Source: Pseudomonadota bacterium (GTDB lineage Bacteria; Desulfobacterota; Desulfobulbia; Desulfobulbales; Desulfocapsaceae). Taken from it: 64,000 bases of DNA. The notes beneath the pieces were generated by a model. The model saw only the letters and a program-made list of their open reading frames with translations, did no database searches and was not told the DNA's origin. Location of the stretch: the NCBI GenBank assembly GCA_023412495.1, contig JAEYNP010000120.1:124001-188000 (forward strand), read 5' to 3'. The number at the start of each line of letters is the position of its first letter. Within the stretch, counting starts at the first letter, position 1. The position numbers were made by a program, and so were the translations under genes. Below, in pieces: positions 17,697-26,287 of the stretch.

Positions 17697-18903
17697 GACG
17701 CAGCATCCTCCTCTTGATATTGGCGGCGACGACGAAGTGGTCGAACAGCGGGGCGAATACGTTGCCGAGGAGGATTGCGAGCATGGTCCCTTCCGGGAAG
17801 GCCGGATTGGCGACTCGGATCAGGATGGACAGCACGCCCACCAAGAGGCCGTACAGCCATTGTCCGGCACGGGTATGCGCCGCCGACACCGGATCCGTGG
17901 CCATGAAGACCAGGCCGAAGGCGAATCCGCCCAGCACCACATGCCAGTGTGGCGGCACAGCGTAGAGAGGGACTGTGGCGGCATTCTCGTGAAAAGACAG
18001 AGCGAGGCTGCAGAGCACGGCGCCGATGAGCATCGAGGCCATGACCCGCCAGGAGGCAATTCCGGTCACGAGCAGGATGGCTGCCCCGATCAGGCAGGCG
18101 AGTGTCGAGGTCTCGCCCATGGAGCCGGGCATGGTGCCGAGGAAGGCCTGGCCCCAGCTCAACCCCATGTCGGAGATCGACTCGCCCGGCTGGGCGGAGG
18201 CGAGCTTGCCGAGAACGGTGGCGCCGCTGACCCCGTCGACAGCGGTCCAGACGCCGTCACCGGTCATCTGCGCCGGATAGGCGAAGTAGATGAAGGCCCG
18301 CGAGGCAAGCGCCGGATTCATGAAGTTGCGGCCCACCCCACCGAAGACTTCCTTGGCGAAGATCACCCCGAAACTGATGCCGACCGCCACCTGCCAGAGC
18401 GGGATGGTGGGCGGCAGGGTGAGGGGAAAGAGCAGGCTGGTGACCAGAAAGGCCTCGGAGAACTCGTGGCCGCGCAGGAAGTTAAAGAGCGCCTCCCAGA
18501 CCGCGCCGACCATTAAAGTCACCAGATAGATCGGCAGGAAGTAAAGGGCGCCGTGGATGAAATTGGAGATGAAACTCGCGGGGTCGCATCCGCCGAGAAG
18601 CGCCATGATCTCCCCCCGCCAGCCGGCGGGGCCGGCGAGGCCCATGGCGGCGATGGCGGAATTGGCCTGGTAGCCGGTATTCCACATGGCCATGAACGTG
18701 CAGGGGATGAGGGCGATGATCACGGTGGTCATGACCCGTTTCAGGTCGATGCCGTCCCGGACATGCGGCGCCTTCTTCGTGGTGAGGCTTGCGCCGAACA
18801 GGATGGTATCGACCATCTCGTAGAAGGGGTACCAGCGTTGGAACCGGCCGCCCTTTGCGAAGTGTTGTCCCGCATCCTTCATGAACTTACTGAAAAATTT
18901 CAT
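17689..18903 (-). CDS. nqrB: Na+-NQR subunit B (sodium channel subunit, covalent FMN)
   Basis: The largest membrane subunit, 404 residues with about ten helices, forming the sodium path and holding covalent FMN and riboflavin. The FMN site is SGAT in DGVSGATVLGKLA (Thr near 229). The sequence NFMNPALASRAFIYFAYP and a terminal LFDHFVVAANIKRR agree with NqrB/RnfD. It starts 96 bp after nqrA; that gap contains a 7-nt periodic sequence. Confidence 0.96.
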   Translation of the reverse strand: MKFFSKFMKDAGQHFAKGGRFQRWYPFYEMVDTILFGASLTTKKAPHVRDGIDLKRVMTTVIIALIPCTFMAMWNTGYQANSAIAAMGLAGPAGWRGEIMALLGGCDPASFISNFIHGALYFLPIYLVTLMVGAVWEALFNFLRGHEFSEAFLVTSLLFPLTLPPTIPLWQVAVGISFGVIFAKEVFGGVGRNFMNPALASRAFIYFAYPAQMTGDGVWTAVDGVSGATVLGKLASAQPGESISDMGLSWGQAFLGTMPGSMGETSTLACLIGAAILLVTGIASWRVMASMLIGAVLCSLALSFHENAATVPLYAVPPHWHVVLGGFAFGLVFMATDPVSAAHTRAGQWLYGLLVGVLSILIRVANPAFPEGTMLAILLGNVFAPLFDHFVVAANIKRRMLRHG

Positions 18904-18959
18904 CTTGAACTGTGCACCTCGTCAGAGAGTGTTAAGATACATTCATACCATTGCGAAGC

Positions 18960-18999
18960 CATTCTATCTGCCTTCTGTCCTCTGTCGCCTGACTTCTGC
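18960..18999. repeat. Degenerate heptamer-periodic sequence between nqrA and nqrB
   Basis: Around 18973-19000 the plus strand reads CTTCTGT, CCTCTGT, CGCCTGA, CTTCTGC in register: a 7-nt periodicity like the arrays elsewhere but with a different core (CTTCTGT type). It starts immediately beyond the nqrA stop codon, as the other arrays do. Confidence 0.45.
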
Positions 19000-20349
19000 T
19001 TAGTTGCCTTGCTCGATGGCGGTGAGCACCTGCCGGAGGCTCTCGCCGAATTCGTTTTTCCCCGGGCAGACGAAGCCGCAGAGTGCCAGGTCGTCCTCGA
19101 TCAGCTCCAGGCAGCCTAGGGCCTTGGATTTGTCGGTGTCGCCCTTGGCCAGGGCCTTCAGGAGAGGCATGGCGACGATATCCATGGGCATGACCTCTTC
19201 ATAGGTGCCGAGCGGAAAGATGGCGCGCCTGCCGCCCCACATGGCGGTCGTCATCGGGAAGGTCTGCCTGCCGTTGCCGAAGGATGAGGCAAACATCCTT
19301 CGGATGGAAAAGCGATTCGGTCCGGGGGCCAGCCAGCTGAAGAACGATCTGCCGCTCGACTCCTCGAGGACCGAGACCTGATCGTGAAAGCGGCCGAGAA
19401 AACAGAGGTTGCCCTTCGACTCGCGGCCGGAGAGCACCGAGCCGGAAATGACCCGCAGATCCTCGAGGGAGACCTCGCGGCGGCAGAGTTCAGCGAGCGA
19501 GGCGCCGAGCCTCGTTTTTACCAGGGAGGGCTGCAGCACCCCGGGTCCGGCCAGGGCCACGACCCGCTCCGTCAGCAGCCGCCCGGTCATGAAAAGATGG
19601 CCGATGCCGATCACGTCCTGGTAGCCGATATGCCAGACCGTCTTATTTTCATGCACGGGATCGATGAAGTGGATATGGGTCGAGGGCAGCCCTGCCGGAT
19701 GCGGTCCGCGGAAGCGCCAGTATCGGATTCCGTCCACCTCCTCGAAGGCTTTGAGCTTATCGGCGCCGGTGCAGTAGTGGATGGGCACGGGAAAGAGGTA
19801 CCGCAGCACCTGCAGGCCGAACCGGTATTCTCCCTGGTACTCGTTGATGACCACCTGTGGCGTTGCGGCCAGCGGGGCCGTATCGATGGCGGTTATGAAG
19901 AGCGATGCCGGATTTGAGTCGATAGCGGGGGTCTTGCCTTGGGGGCGGGTCCGGAAGGCGGTCCACAGGCCGGAATTGATCAAGAGTTCGCGGATCGTCA
20001 GCGGTTCGAGCCGCTCAGGGCTGGTGAGGGGCTCGGTGAAGTTCATCGCGTCCTCGCCGTCCAGTTCGATCACCAGCGACTCGAATTTCCGCTTCGCCCC
20101 CCGATTGACCGCCACCACCCTGCCGCAGCCGGGAGAAGTGAAGATAACCCCGGGGTTTTTCTTATGTGTGAAGAGCGGCTGGCCGGTGACGACCCGGTCA
20201 TCCGCCTTGACCAGGAGGGTTGGCACCAGGCCGGGAAAGTCGTCGCCGATCACCGCTACCTGCCTGATCTCGTTGCCCGGTCTTATCTTTTGTTCGGGGG
20301 CTCCGGAAATGGGTATATCCAGCCCCTTCTTGAGTGTTATCGTCTTCAT
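19000..20349 (-). CDS. nqrA: Na+-NQR subunit A
   Basis: First gene of the operon: a 449-residue cytoplasmic subunit associated with quinone access. It opens MKTITLKKGLDIPISGAPEQ, the typical NqrA N-terminus, and contains RPQGKTPAIDSNPASLFITA. The C-terminal part has FVCPGKNEFGE; its two Cys (also about CLELIEDDLALCG) are as seen in NqrA. It precedes nqrB-F in the canonical order. The region upstream contains a TATACT hexamer near 20370 but no good -35. Confidence 0.95.
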   Translation of the reverse strand: MKTITLKKGLDIPISGAPEQKIRPGNEIRQVAVIGDDFPGLVPTLLVKADDRVVTGQPLFTHKKNPGVIFTSPGCGRVVAVNRGAKRKFESLVIELDGEDAMNFTEPLTSPERLEPLTIRELLINSGLWTAFRTRPQGKTPAIDSNPASLFITAIDTAPLAATPQVVINEYQGEYRFGLQVLRYLFPVPIHYCTGADKLKAFEEVDGIRYWRFRGPHPAGLPSTHIHFIDPVHENKTVWHIGYQDVIGIGHLFMTGRLLTERVVALAGPGVLQPSLVKTRLGASLAELCRREVSLEDLRVISGSVLSGRESKGNLCFLGRFHDQVSVLEESSGRSFFSWLAPGPNRFSIRRMFASSFGNGRQTFPMTTAMWGGRRAIFPLGTYEEVMPMDIVAMPLLKALAKGDTDKSKALGCLELIEDDLALCGFVCPGKNEFGESLRQVLTAIEQGN

Positions 20350-20744
20350 GTCAGCTGAAAAACCTAAGGTAGTATATGTTCATGAACCCCTGGGGTTTAC
20401 TCCTTTCGTCTGAAAATGTCGAGTTGCCATTTACGAAGTTTTCCGATATTGAAAGCTAAACCAATATCCTTAGGACATGGTATCTTACAGCTAATAGATT
20501 ATATGCAAAATAGCCTTCGGGTAAAGTTGGTGGAGTTCAAAAAAAGAATAAAATCACTAGCTAAAAGCACCGAAATCATAAGGTGAGTTACCAGCGCCTG
20601 GGAAAAACATCGAATCGAAAGTGATTTACCGCCGTACGAGATCGGGATGCGGGAATGGCCGTGCCCATGGTATGGTGGGGCGAGGCATGATGGGGGTGTA
20701 GCAAGAATGCCCCCAATGAATGAGCTCTTCAAGAGGAGTAGGGA
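20350..20744. other. Intergenic region between divergent nqrA and the HerA-like gene
   Basis: A 395-bp stretch with no supported gene, AT-richer at 20440-20580. It includes an AACCCC-T-GGGGTT palindrome at 20385-20397 and a TGGGGG/CCCCCA hairpin (20691-20696 with 20710-20715) just before the ribosome-binding site of the next gene. Both divergent promoters must be here. Confidence 0.5.
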
Positions 20745-23195
20745 ATGGACGGCCAATATCCGTACGAAAAGCTCGGCCTGATGTACCTGGGCCGCGAACT
20801 GGATCCCGCAGGCAACCCTTCGGCGGCACCGCTGCTCTTAAAGAACAAGGATCTGACCACCCATGGGATGATCATCGGCATGACCGGCAGCGGCAAGACC
20901 GGCCTGGGCCTCGGGCTCATCGAGGAGGCGATCATGGACAACGTGCCGTCGCTGGTGATCGATCCGAAGGGAGATATGGGCAATCTCCTGCTCACCTTCC
21001 CGCGCTGCCTCCCGGAAGATTTCCTGCCATGGATCGATCCCGGCGAGGCCGCCGCCAAGGAGACGACGGTTGCGGAATTGGCCGCCCGCACCGCCAAGAC
21101 ATGGCAGGAAGGCCTGGCCACATGGGATCAGGGGCCGGAGCGGATCGAGGCCCTCCGGGCGAAGACGGAGCTTACCATTTACACACCCGGCAGCAGCGCC
21201 GGGGTGCCCGTATCCGTTCTCGGCAGTTTCAAGTGTCCGGCCGCCGAGGTGGCGGATGATACCGATACCATGAACAGCCTGGTGGGCTCCACGGCCACCA
21301 GCCTCCTCGCCCTGATCGGCATCGATGGTGATCCGCTGCAGAGCCGGGAGCATCTTCTGCTCAGCTCCATCCTGCTCCACTTTTGGCGTCTGGGCCAGGA
21401 TCTGACGATGGAGGCGCTGATCGGTCACATCGTCAATCCGCCTTTTACCAAAGTCGGCGTCTTCCCCCTCGACACCTTCTATCCACAAGGCGAGCGGCTC
21501 TCTTTCGCCATGCGGCTCAACGGTATCGTGGCGAGCCCTACCTTTGCGGCCTGGACTGCGGGAGAGCCCCTCGACATTCAGCAACTCCTCTTCACCCAGG
21601 GAGGGACGCCGCGGACCGCGATCTTCTCGCTTTCCCACCTCTCCGATCCCGAGCGCATGTTCTTCATCACCATGCTGCTCAATCGGTTCATCGCCTGGAT
21701 GCGCCGCCAGCCGGGGACAGGATCGCTCAAGGCAATGCTCTACATGGACGAGATCTTCGGCTTCTTCCCCCCAGTCGCGGCCCCACCGTCGAAGAAGCCG
21801 ATGCTCATCCTTCTGAAACAGGCCAGGGCCTATGGCATCGGCATCGTCCTCGCCACCCAGAACCCTGTCGATCTCGACTACAAGGGTCTCGCCAATATCG
21901 GCACCTGGTTTGTCGGCCGCCTGCAGACCAGCCAGGATCAGGACCGGGTGGCGGAGGGCATTGCCGGGGCAAGCGAGGGCGCCTTCGACGGCGCCGGTGT
22001 GCGCAGGATGCTCGCGGCCTTGAAAGGTCGGCAGTTCCTCCTCCATTCGGCCCACCTCGACGGACCGCTGCTCTTTGAAACCCGCTGGGTTATGTCTTAT
22101 CTGAAGGGGCCGTTGTCGCTGGCCGACGTGAAAAAGCTCATGGCCGGGAGAAAATCGGAGCCCGTTGAACCGGAGCCGGGAGAGATTCCGGATCCCGCTC
22201 CCCCGACCGGTCCCACGGCCCGGCCCGTCGCCCCCGGGCCGCAGCCCCTGGTGTCCCAGGCTATCGAGCAACGCTATCGTCTGGAGAATGTAGTGAGCGA
22301 CGAGATTCATTTCGTCCCCTGGCTTGCCGCTTCGGCTTCAGTGCGGTTTTACAACGGCCCGAGAAATATCGATGTGGTGCGGCCTGTCAACCTGCGTTAT
22401 TTTCTGGGGGAGCAGTACACCCGCCCCGCCTGGAACGCCGCAGAGGAATTTCCCTACGCCCTGGATGAGTGTCGGACTTCGGCCCCCGAAAAGAGCCTTT
22501 TTTACCCCCTGCCGCCGATCTTCTTTGAAGAGAGAGATCTTAAGGCGTTGGCCGGGACCTTTGGCGATTATCTGTATAAAAACAGGCGACTGGAGCTTCT
22601 CCGGGTGAAAGGCCTGGGGCTCGAGTCGCGTCCGGGCGAGGCCCGGAACGACTTCATGATCCGTCTCCATGACGTGCTTCGCGAGAAAAAAGATGAGGCA
22701 GTCGAAAAGCTTCGGCAGAAATATCAGGCGCGGGAAGCGGCTCTGGTCGGAAAGCTGAACCGGGCGCTCGACCGGCTAGCGCGGGAGCAGGCGGAGGTAG
22801 GGAGCAAAACTGCTGATACTTTGGTCTCTTTCGGGGCGGCGGTGGTCGGCGCTTTCTTCGGCAGGAAGACCTTCTCCTCGTCGACCATCGGCCGGGCTGC
22901 CTCCGGAGTGCGCAGCGCCGGCCGGGTGGTGACGGCCCGAAATGATGTCCGGCGGGTGGAGGAAGAGGTAGCCATGCTGAGACAGGAGCTGGACGGGTTG
23001 GCCGTCGAGATCGAAGGGCAGGCGAGCCGCCTTGCAGCCGAGTTCGCCCCCGAAAGATATGAAATCGAGACCTTGGCCATCACTCCCAGACGCAGCGATA
23101 TCTTCGATATCCGCATTGTGCTGCTGTGGGAAATGGTGGTTGAGGAAGGTGAGGCGGGAAAGGGAAATTTCCTTTCTCCGCATTCCGGTGTATGA
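20745..23195 (+). CDS. HerA/DUF853-like ATPase
   Basis: This 816-residue protein has an N-terminal P-loop (GMTGSGKT, residues 45-52), a Walker B-type segment AMLYMDEIFGFF and a helicase-type sensor/arginine region (ILLKQARAYGIGIVLATQN). It belongs with HerA/FtsK-superfamily ATPases such as E. coli YjgR. A Pro-rich linker (about 470-500) leads to a C-terminal part with a long coiled coil (about 640-770) interrupted by a Gly/Ala-rich, possibly membrane-interacting segment VSFGAAVVGAFFG. No NurA nuclease partner is adjacent, so a DNA-end-resection role is unproven. Start: ATG 20745 behind AGAGGAG. The role is not known; ATPase assignment is firm. Confidence 0.8.
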   Translation: MDGQYPYEKLGLMYLGRELDPAGNPSAAPLLLKNKDLTTHGMIIGMTGSGKTGLGLGLIEEAIMDNVPSLVIDPKGDMGNLLLTFPRCLPEDFLPWIDPGEAAAKETTVAELAARTAKTWQEGLATWDQGPERIEALRAKTELTIYTPGSSAGVPVSVLGSFKCPAAEVADDTDTMNSLVGSTATSLLALIGIDGDPLQSREHLLLSSILLHFWRLGQDLTMEALIGHIVNPPFTKVGVFPLDTFYPQGERLSFAMRLNGIVASPTFAAWTAGEPLDIQQLLFTQGGTPRTAIFSLSHLSDPERMFFITMLLNRFIAWMRRQPGTGSLKAMLYMDEIFGFFPPVAAPPSKKPMLILLKQARAYGIGIVLATQNPVDLDYKGLANIGTWFVGRLQTSQDQDRVAEGIAGASEGAFDGAGVRRMLAALKGRQFLLHSAHLDGPLLFETRWVMSYLKGPLSLADVKKLMAGRKSEPVEPEPGEIPDPAPPTGPTARPVAPGPQPLVSQAIEQRYRLENVVSDEIHFVPWLAASASVRFYNGPRNIDVVRPVNLRYFLGEQYTRPAWNAAEEFPYALDECRTSAPEKSLFYPLPPIFFEERDLKALAGTFGDYLYKNRRLELLRVKGLGLESRPGEARNDFMIRLHDVLREKKDEAVEKLRQKYQAREAALVGKLNRALDRLAREQAEVGSKTADTLVSFGAAVVGAFFGRKTFSSSTIGRAASGVRSAGRVVTARNDVRRVEEEVAMLRQELDGLAVEIEGQASRLAAEFAPERYEIETLAITPRRSDIFDIRIVLLWEMVVEEGEAGKGNFLSPHSGV

Positions 23196-23270
23196 TGCTG
23201 AAAACGAAGGCCGGCGAGCCCGGATTATCAGGTAGCCGCCGAAGAGATCGATCTGAAAAGGAGAAATGTT

Positions 23271-23591
23271 ATGGCACTTGAAGAAACGAAGGGCAAAACT
23301 TATGAAGGTGTGGCCGCCAGCTATCCCGAAGTGATTGCCGCGGTAGATAAGCTGGGCGAAACCGTGCGGGGCGTCGGACCCGTCGACGAGAAAACCAGTC
23401 TCCTCATACAACTGGCCGCCGCGGCGGCCATAGGGTCCGAGGGCTCGGTTCACTCCCATACCCGGAGGGCGAGACAGGCCGGGGCCACGCCCGAGGAGAT
23501 CTACCACGCCATTTTGCTGCTCATCTCCACCATCGGCTTTCCCCGGGCTATGGCGGCGATCACCTGGAGCCGTGATATTCTTGAAAAATAA
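23271..23591 (+). CDS. AhpD/carboxymuconolactone decarboxylase-like protein lacking the CxxC
   Basis: A 106-residue all-helical protein of the CMD/AhpD fold: EKTSLLIQLAAAAAIGSEGSVHSHTRRA followed in family style by AGATPEEIYHAILLL, here split to stay brief. In active AhpD-like peroxidase partners the segment is CxxC-xx-H; here both cysteines are replaced (GSEGSVHSH), with only the His kept. Thiol-disulfide peroxidase activity is therefore unlikely, and it may be a decarboxylase/isomerase-like or non-catalytic member. It starts at ATG 23271 with a strong AAGGAGA site, 75 bp after the HerA-like gene. Confidence 0.75.
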   Translation: MALEETKGKTYEGVAASYPEVIAAVDKLGETVRGVGPVDEKTSLLIQLAAAAAIGSEGSVHSHTRRARQAGATPEEIYHAILLLISTIGFPRAMAAITWSRDILEK

Positions 23592-23764
23592 CTGAAGCTC
23601 CAGTGCTTGCCATCCCATCTCGACGTGCATTCGATGACTCTCTTCCCGATGTCTTTCTGTAATTTCGGATTGACGGTCCAATTTGCCAGCTCTGACGGCG
23701 ACCGCGCGCAATCCCCGCGAAACCTAGCGAATCTGCCGAAGGCCGGGGCGATTGCCTTCGACAT

Positions 23765-26080
23765 ATGAAAAGCATGACCAGAATACTTACCTTTTCCACT
23801 GTGGCGGCAGGGATCTGCATGCTGATGCTCCTTGCTGCAGTCCCCTATGTGACCCGGCTCTCCGATGAGATACGGGCCAAGTTCGACGGTCGGCGCTGGT
23901 CGCTGCCGGCCGCGGTCTATGCCCGGCCGCTGGAGTTGTATCCGGGGCTGAAACTTACCCCGGAGATGCTGGAAGAGGAGCTGCAGCTGGCAGGCTATCG
24001 CCATGAAGAGCGGGAAAACAGCGCAGGAAGCTATGCCCGCCGCGGTCAGACCATCCACCTCATCTCCCGCGACTTTCATTTTCTCACGGGCTTTGAGCCG
24101 TCAAAGCACTTGAGCATTGCTTTTGCGGGCGGGGAAGTGACCTCCTTGACCGATCTCGAGGGCGGCGGCCGGGTCTCCTTCACCCAGCTCGATCCTGCCC
24201 GCATCGGCAGCTTTCATCCCCTGGTCCACGAGGACAGGATTCTGCTTGCCCGGGAAGAGATCCCCGAACTGCTGGTGAAGACGCTTCTCACCATCGAGGA
24301 CCGGGACTTCTATTCCCACCATGGTGTAGCCCCCCTCGGCATAATGCGGGCGCTCGTCGCCAATATTCGCGCGGGGAAGACGGTGCAGGGCGGCAGCACC
24401 TTGACCCAGCAGCTTGTCAAGAACCTCTTTCTCAACCGCGAAAGGACTCTGCCGCGCAAGATCCAGGAGGCGGTGATGGCCGTGCTCCTCGAACGCTCTT
24501 ATAACAAGGACCAGATTCTCACGACCTACGTCAACGAGGTCTTTCTCGGCCAGGACGGCGGCCGGGCGATCCATGGCTTCGCTCTGGCCAGCCAATTCTA
24601 TTTCCGCAGGAGCCTCTCCGATCTCCGGCCGGATCAGATTGCGTTGCTGGTCGGGATGGTCAAGGGACCATCCTACTATGACCCCCGCCGAAATCCGGTT
24701 GAGTGCCTCGAGCGAAGGAACATGGTGCTTGAAATGATGTCCCTACACAACCTCGTCAGTCAGGGGCTTCTGGATGAATCGATGAAGCAGCCGCTGATCG
24801 GTTTCGAGGTACAGAAGGGCGGTATGAACCGCTTCCCGGCCTTCATCGACCTGGTTCGTCAGCAGCTTGCCGGAGAGTACCGGGAGGAGGACCTGAAATC
24901 GGAAGGCCTGCAGATCATGACCACGCTCGATCCCAAGATCCAGTTGCAGGTGGAGCGCGGTCTGGCCGAAACTCTCAAGGGTCTCGCGGCGCAGCCGAAA
25001 CATGCGGATCTGCAGGGGGCGGTGGTGGTCACCTCCCGGGAAACCGGCGAGGTGCTGGCCGTGGTCGGCGGCAGGGAGCCGCAGGATTTCGGCTTCAACA
25101 GGGCTCTGCACGCCAACCGCCCGATCGGCTCGCTGGTCAAGCCGGCCGTCTACCTGGCGGCCCTGGAGGAAGGCTACAATCTCGCCAGTCCCCTCGACGA
25201 TACCGCCCTCACCATGGATGTCCAGGGTGGAAAGCCGTGGCAGCCTGAGAACTACGACAAGAAGGAACACGGTACGGTGCCGCTCTATTCGGCGCTCGCC
25301 CACTCGTACAATCTCGCCACCGTCCGGCTCGGCATGGAAGTCGGCCTGCACCGGGTCATCGCCACCCTGATGAAGCTCGGCATGCGGGAGGAGCCGCAGC
25401 CCTATCCGTCGCTCTTGCTCGGGGCTGTCGATATGTCGCCGATTGCGGTCACCGAGATGTACCAGACCATCGCCTCCGGCGGATTTTTCACCTCGCTTCG
25501 AGCGATCAGCGGCGTCTTGGCGGCAGACCATACCGTCCTCAACCGCTACGGGCTCGCGGTTGAACAGCGGTTCAACCCGGCAGTGAGCTACTTCCTCTCC
25601 CATGCCATGCAGCGGACGGTGACGGAAGGAACCGGCACCTGGCTGCTCCGGACGTCGCTCAAGGACCATGCCATCGCCGGCAAGACCGGGACCACCGACA
25701 ACCTGCGGGACAGCTGGTTTGCCGGCTTCACCGGAGATCATTTGATGGTTGTCTGGATGGGTCGCGACGACAATACGCCCTGCCATCTCAGCGGGGCTAC
25801 GGGAGCCCTGCGGGCCTGGTCCAATATCATGGCCGGTATCCCCTCCTCGCCGCTGCAGCTGCCTGAGCCTTCCGGCATAAACTGGGTGGATGTGGACAAA
25901 TACACGCTCCGGGCCGTCTACTCGCCCGGGGGAACGACCACTCGTTTGCCGTTTATCGCCGGCAGCGGACCGCCCGAGGAGGATCCTGACCCCTTCGTTC
26001 CGGATGTGAGGGAACTAGGCAGTGGCGTGAAACGAGAGGTGAAAGGGATTTTTGAGACCATCAACAGCTGGCTCAATTAG
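23765..26080 (+). CDS. mrcB: Bifunctional penicillin-binding protein 1B
   Basis: A 771-residue class A PBP that polymerises and cross-links peptidoglycan. One N-terminal membrane helix (about 8-28) is followed by a UB2H-like domain (YARPLELYPGLKLTPEMLEE), which in E. coli binds the lipoprotein activator LpoB. The GT51 glycosyltransferase shows EDRDFYSHHGV and GGSTLTQQLVKNLFLNRE. The transpeptidase has SLVK (in RPIGSLVKPA), SYN (in LAHSYNLATV) and KTGTT. The UB2H domain separates it from PBP1A. The stop codon TAG is the first three bases of a dispersed structured element, so the final residues INSWLN may reflect element insertion. The next gene encodes a TPR lipoprotein, a plausible though unproven activator. 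Confidence 0.93.
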   Translation: MKSMTRILTFSTVAAGICMLMLLAAVPYVTRLSDEIRAKFDGRRWSLPAAVYARPLELYPGLKLTPEMLEEELQLAGYRHEERENSAGSYARRGQTIHLISRDFHFLTGFEPSKHLSIAFAGGEVTSLTDLEGGGRVSFTQLDPARIGSFHPLVHEDRILLAREEIPELLVKTLLTIEDRDFYSHHGVAPLGIMRALVANIRAGKTVQGGSTLTQQLVKNLFLNRERTLPRKIQEAVMAVLLERSYNKDQILTTYVNEVFLGQDGGRAIHGFALASQFYFRRSLSDLRPDQIALLVGMVKGPSYYDPRRNPVECLERRNMVLEMMSLHNLVSQGLLDESMKQPLIGFEVQKGGMNRFPAFIDLVRQQLAGEYREEDLKSEGLQIMTTLDPKIQLQVERGLAETLKGLAAQPKHADLQGAVVVTSRETGEVLAVVGGREPQDFGFNRALHANRPIGSLVKPAVYLAALEEGYNLASPLDDTALTMDVQGGKPWQPENYDKKEHGTVPLYSALAHSYNLATVRLGMEVGLHRVIATLMKLGMREEPQPYPSLLLGAVDMSPIAVTEMYQTIASGGFFTSLRAISGVLAADHTVLNRYGLAVEQRFNPAVSYFLSHAMQRTVTEGTGTWLLRTSLKDHAIAGKTGTTDNLRDSWFAGFTGDHLMVVWMGRDDNTPCHLSGATGALRAWSNIMAGIPSSPLQLPEPSGINWVDVDKYTLRAVYSPGGTTTRLPFIAGSGPPEEDPDPFVPDVRELGSGVKREVKGIFETINSWLN

Positions 26081-26189
26081 TACCTTAGAAATTCATTTCT
26101 TGTTTTTTTGAAAAGAATTACGGGAATGTACATATACCCTCTGTTGTGGGAGAAACAACCCTTGGGTTGCGGGGCGCAGCCCGCATTAA
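26078..26189 (+). repeat. Structured dispersed element, copy B
   Basis: Starts with TAGTACCTTAG; its first three bases are the mrcB stop codon. It shares the left half, the AACCC-TT-GGGTT palindrome and the GCGGG-N6-CCCGC hairpin with copy A. The CCCGC arm restores pairing that is imperfect in copy A. Ends CATTAA. Confidence 0.8.
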
Positions 26190-26260
26190 GTATCTTAGGA
26201 AATCATCTTTTTGTTGTTTTGAAATGAATTTCGTGAAGGTACCTCCCCCCTTGTGGGGGT
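26190..26260 (+). repeat. Structured dispersed element, partial tandem copy C
   Basis: Begins GTATCTTAGGAAAT and repeats the left half of the element (TTTTGAAATGAATTTCGTGAAGGTAC), then a CCCCC-TTGT-GGGGG hairpin. It follows copy B directly; the inverted copy near 53.3 kb shows the same full-plus-partial arrangement. Confidence 0.7.
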
Positions 26261-26287
26261 AAGCTTGTTCTTTTTAAGGTCAGGATT

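Noticed and set aside
20360..20400. CCTAAGGTAGTA plus AACCCC-T-GGGGTT as another copy of the dispersed element
   Set aside because: The two motifs are in the wrong order and orientation relative to each other, so it is not a recognisable copy.
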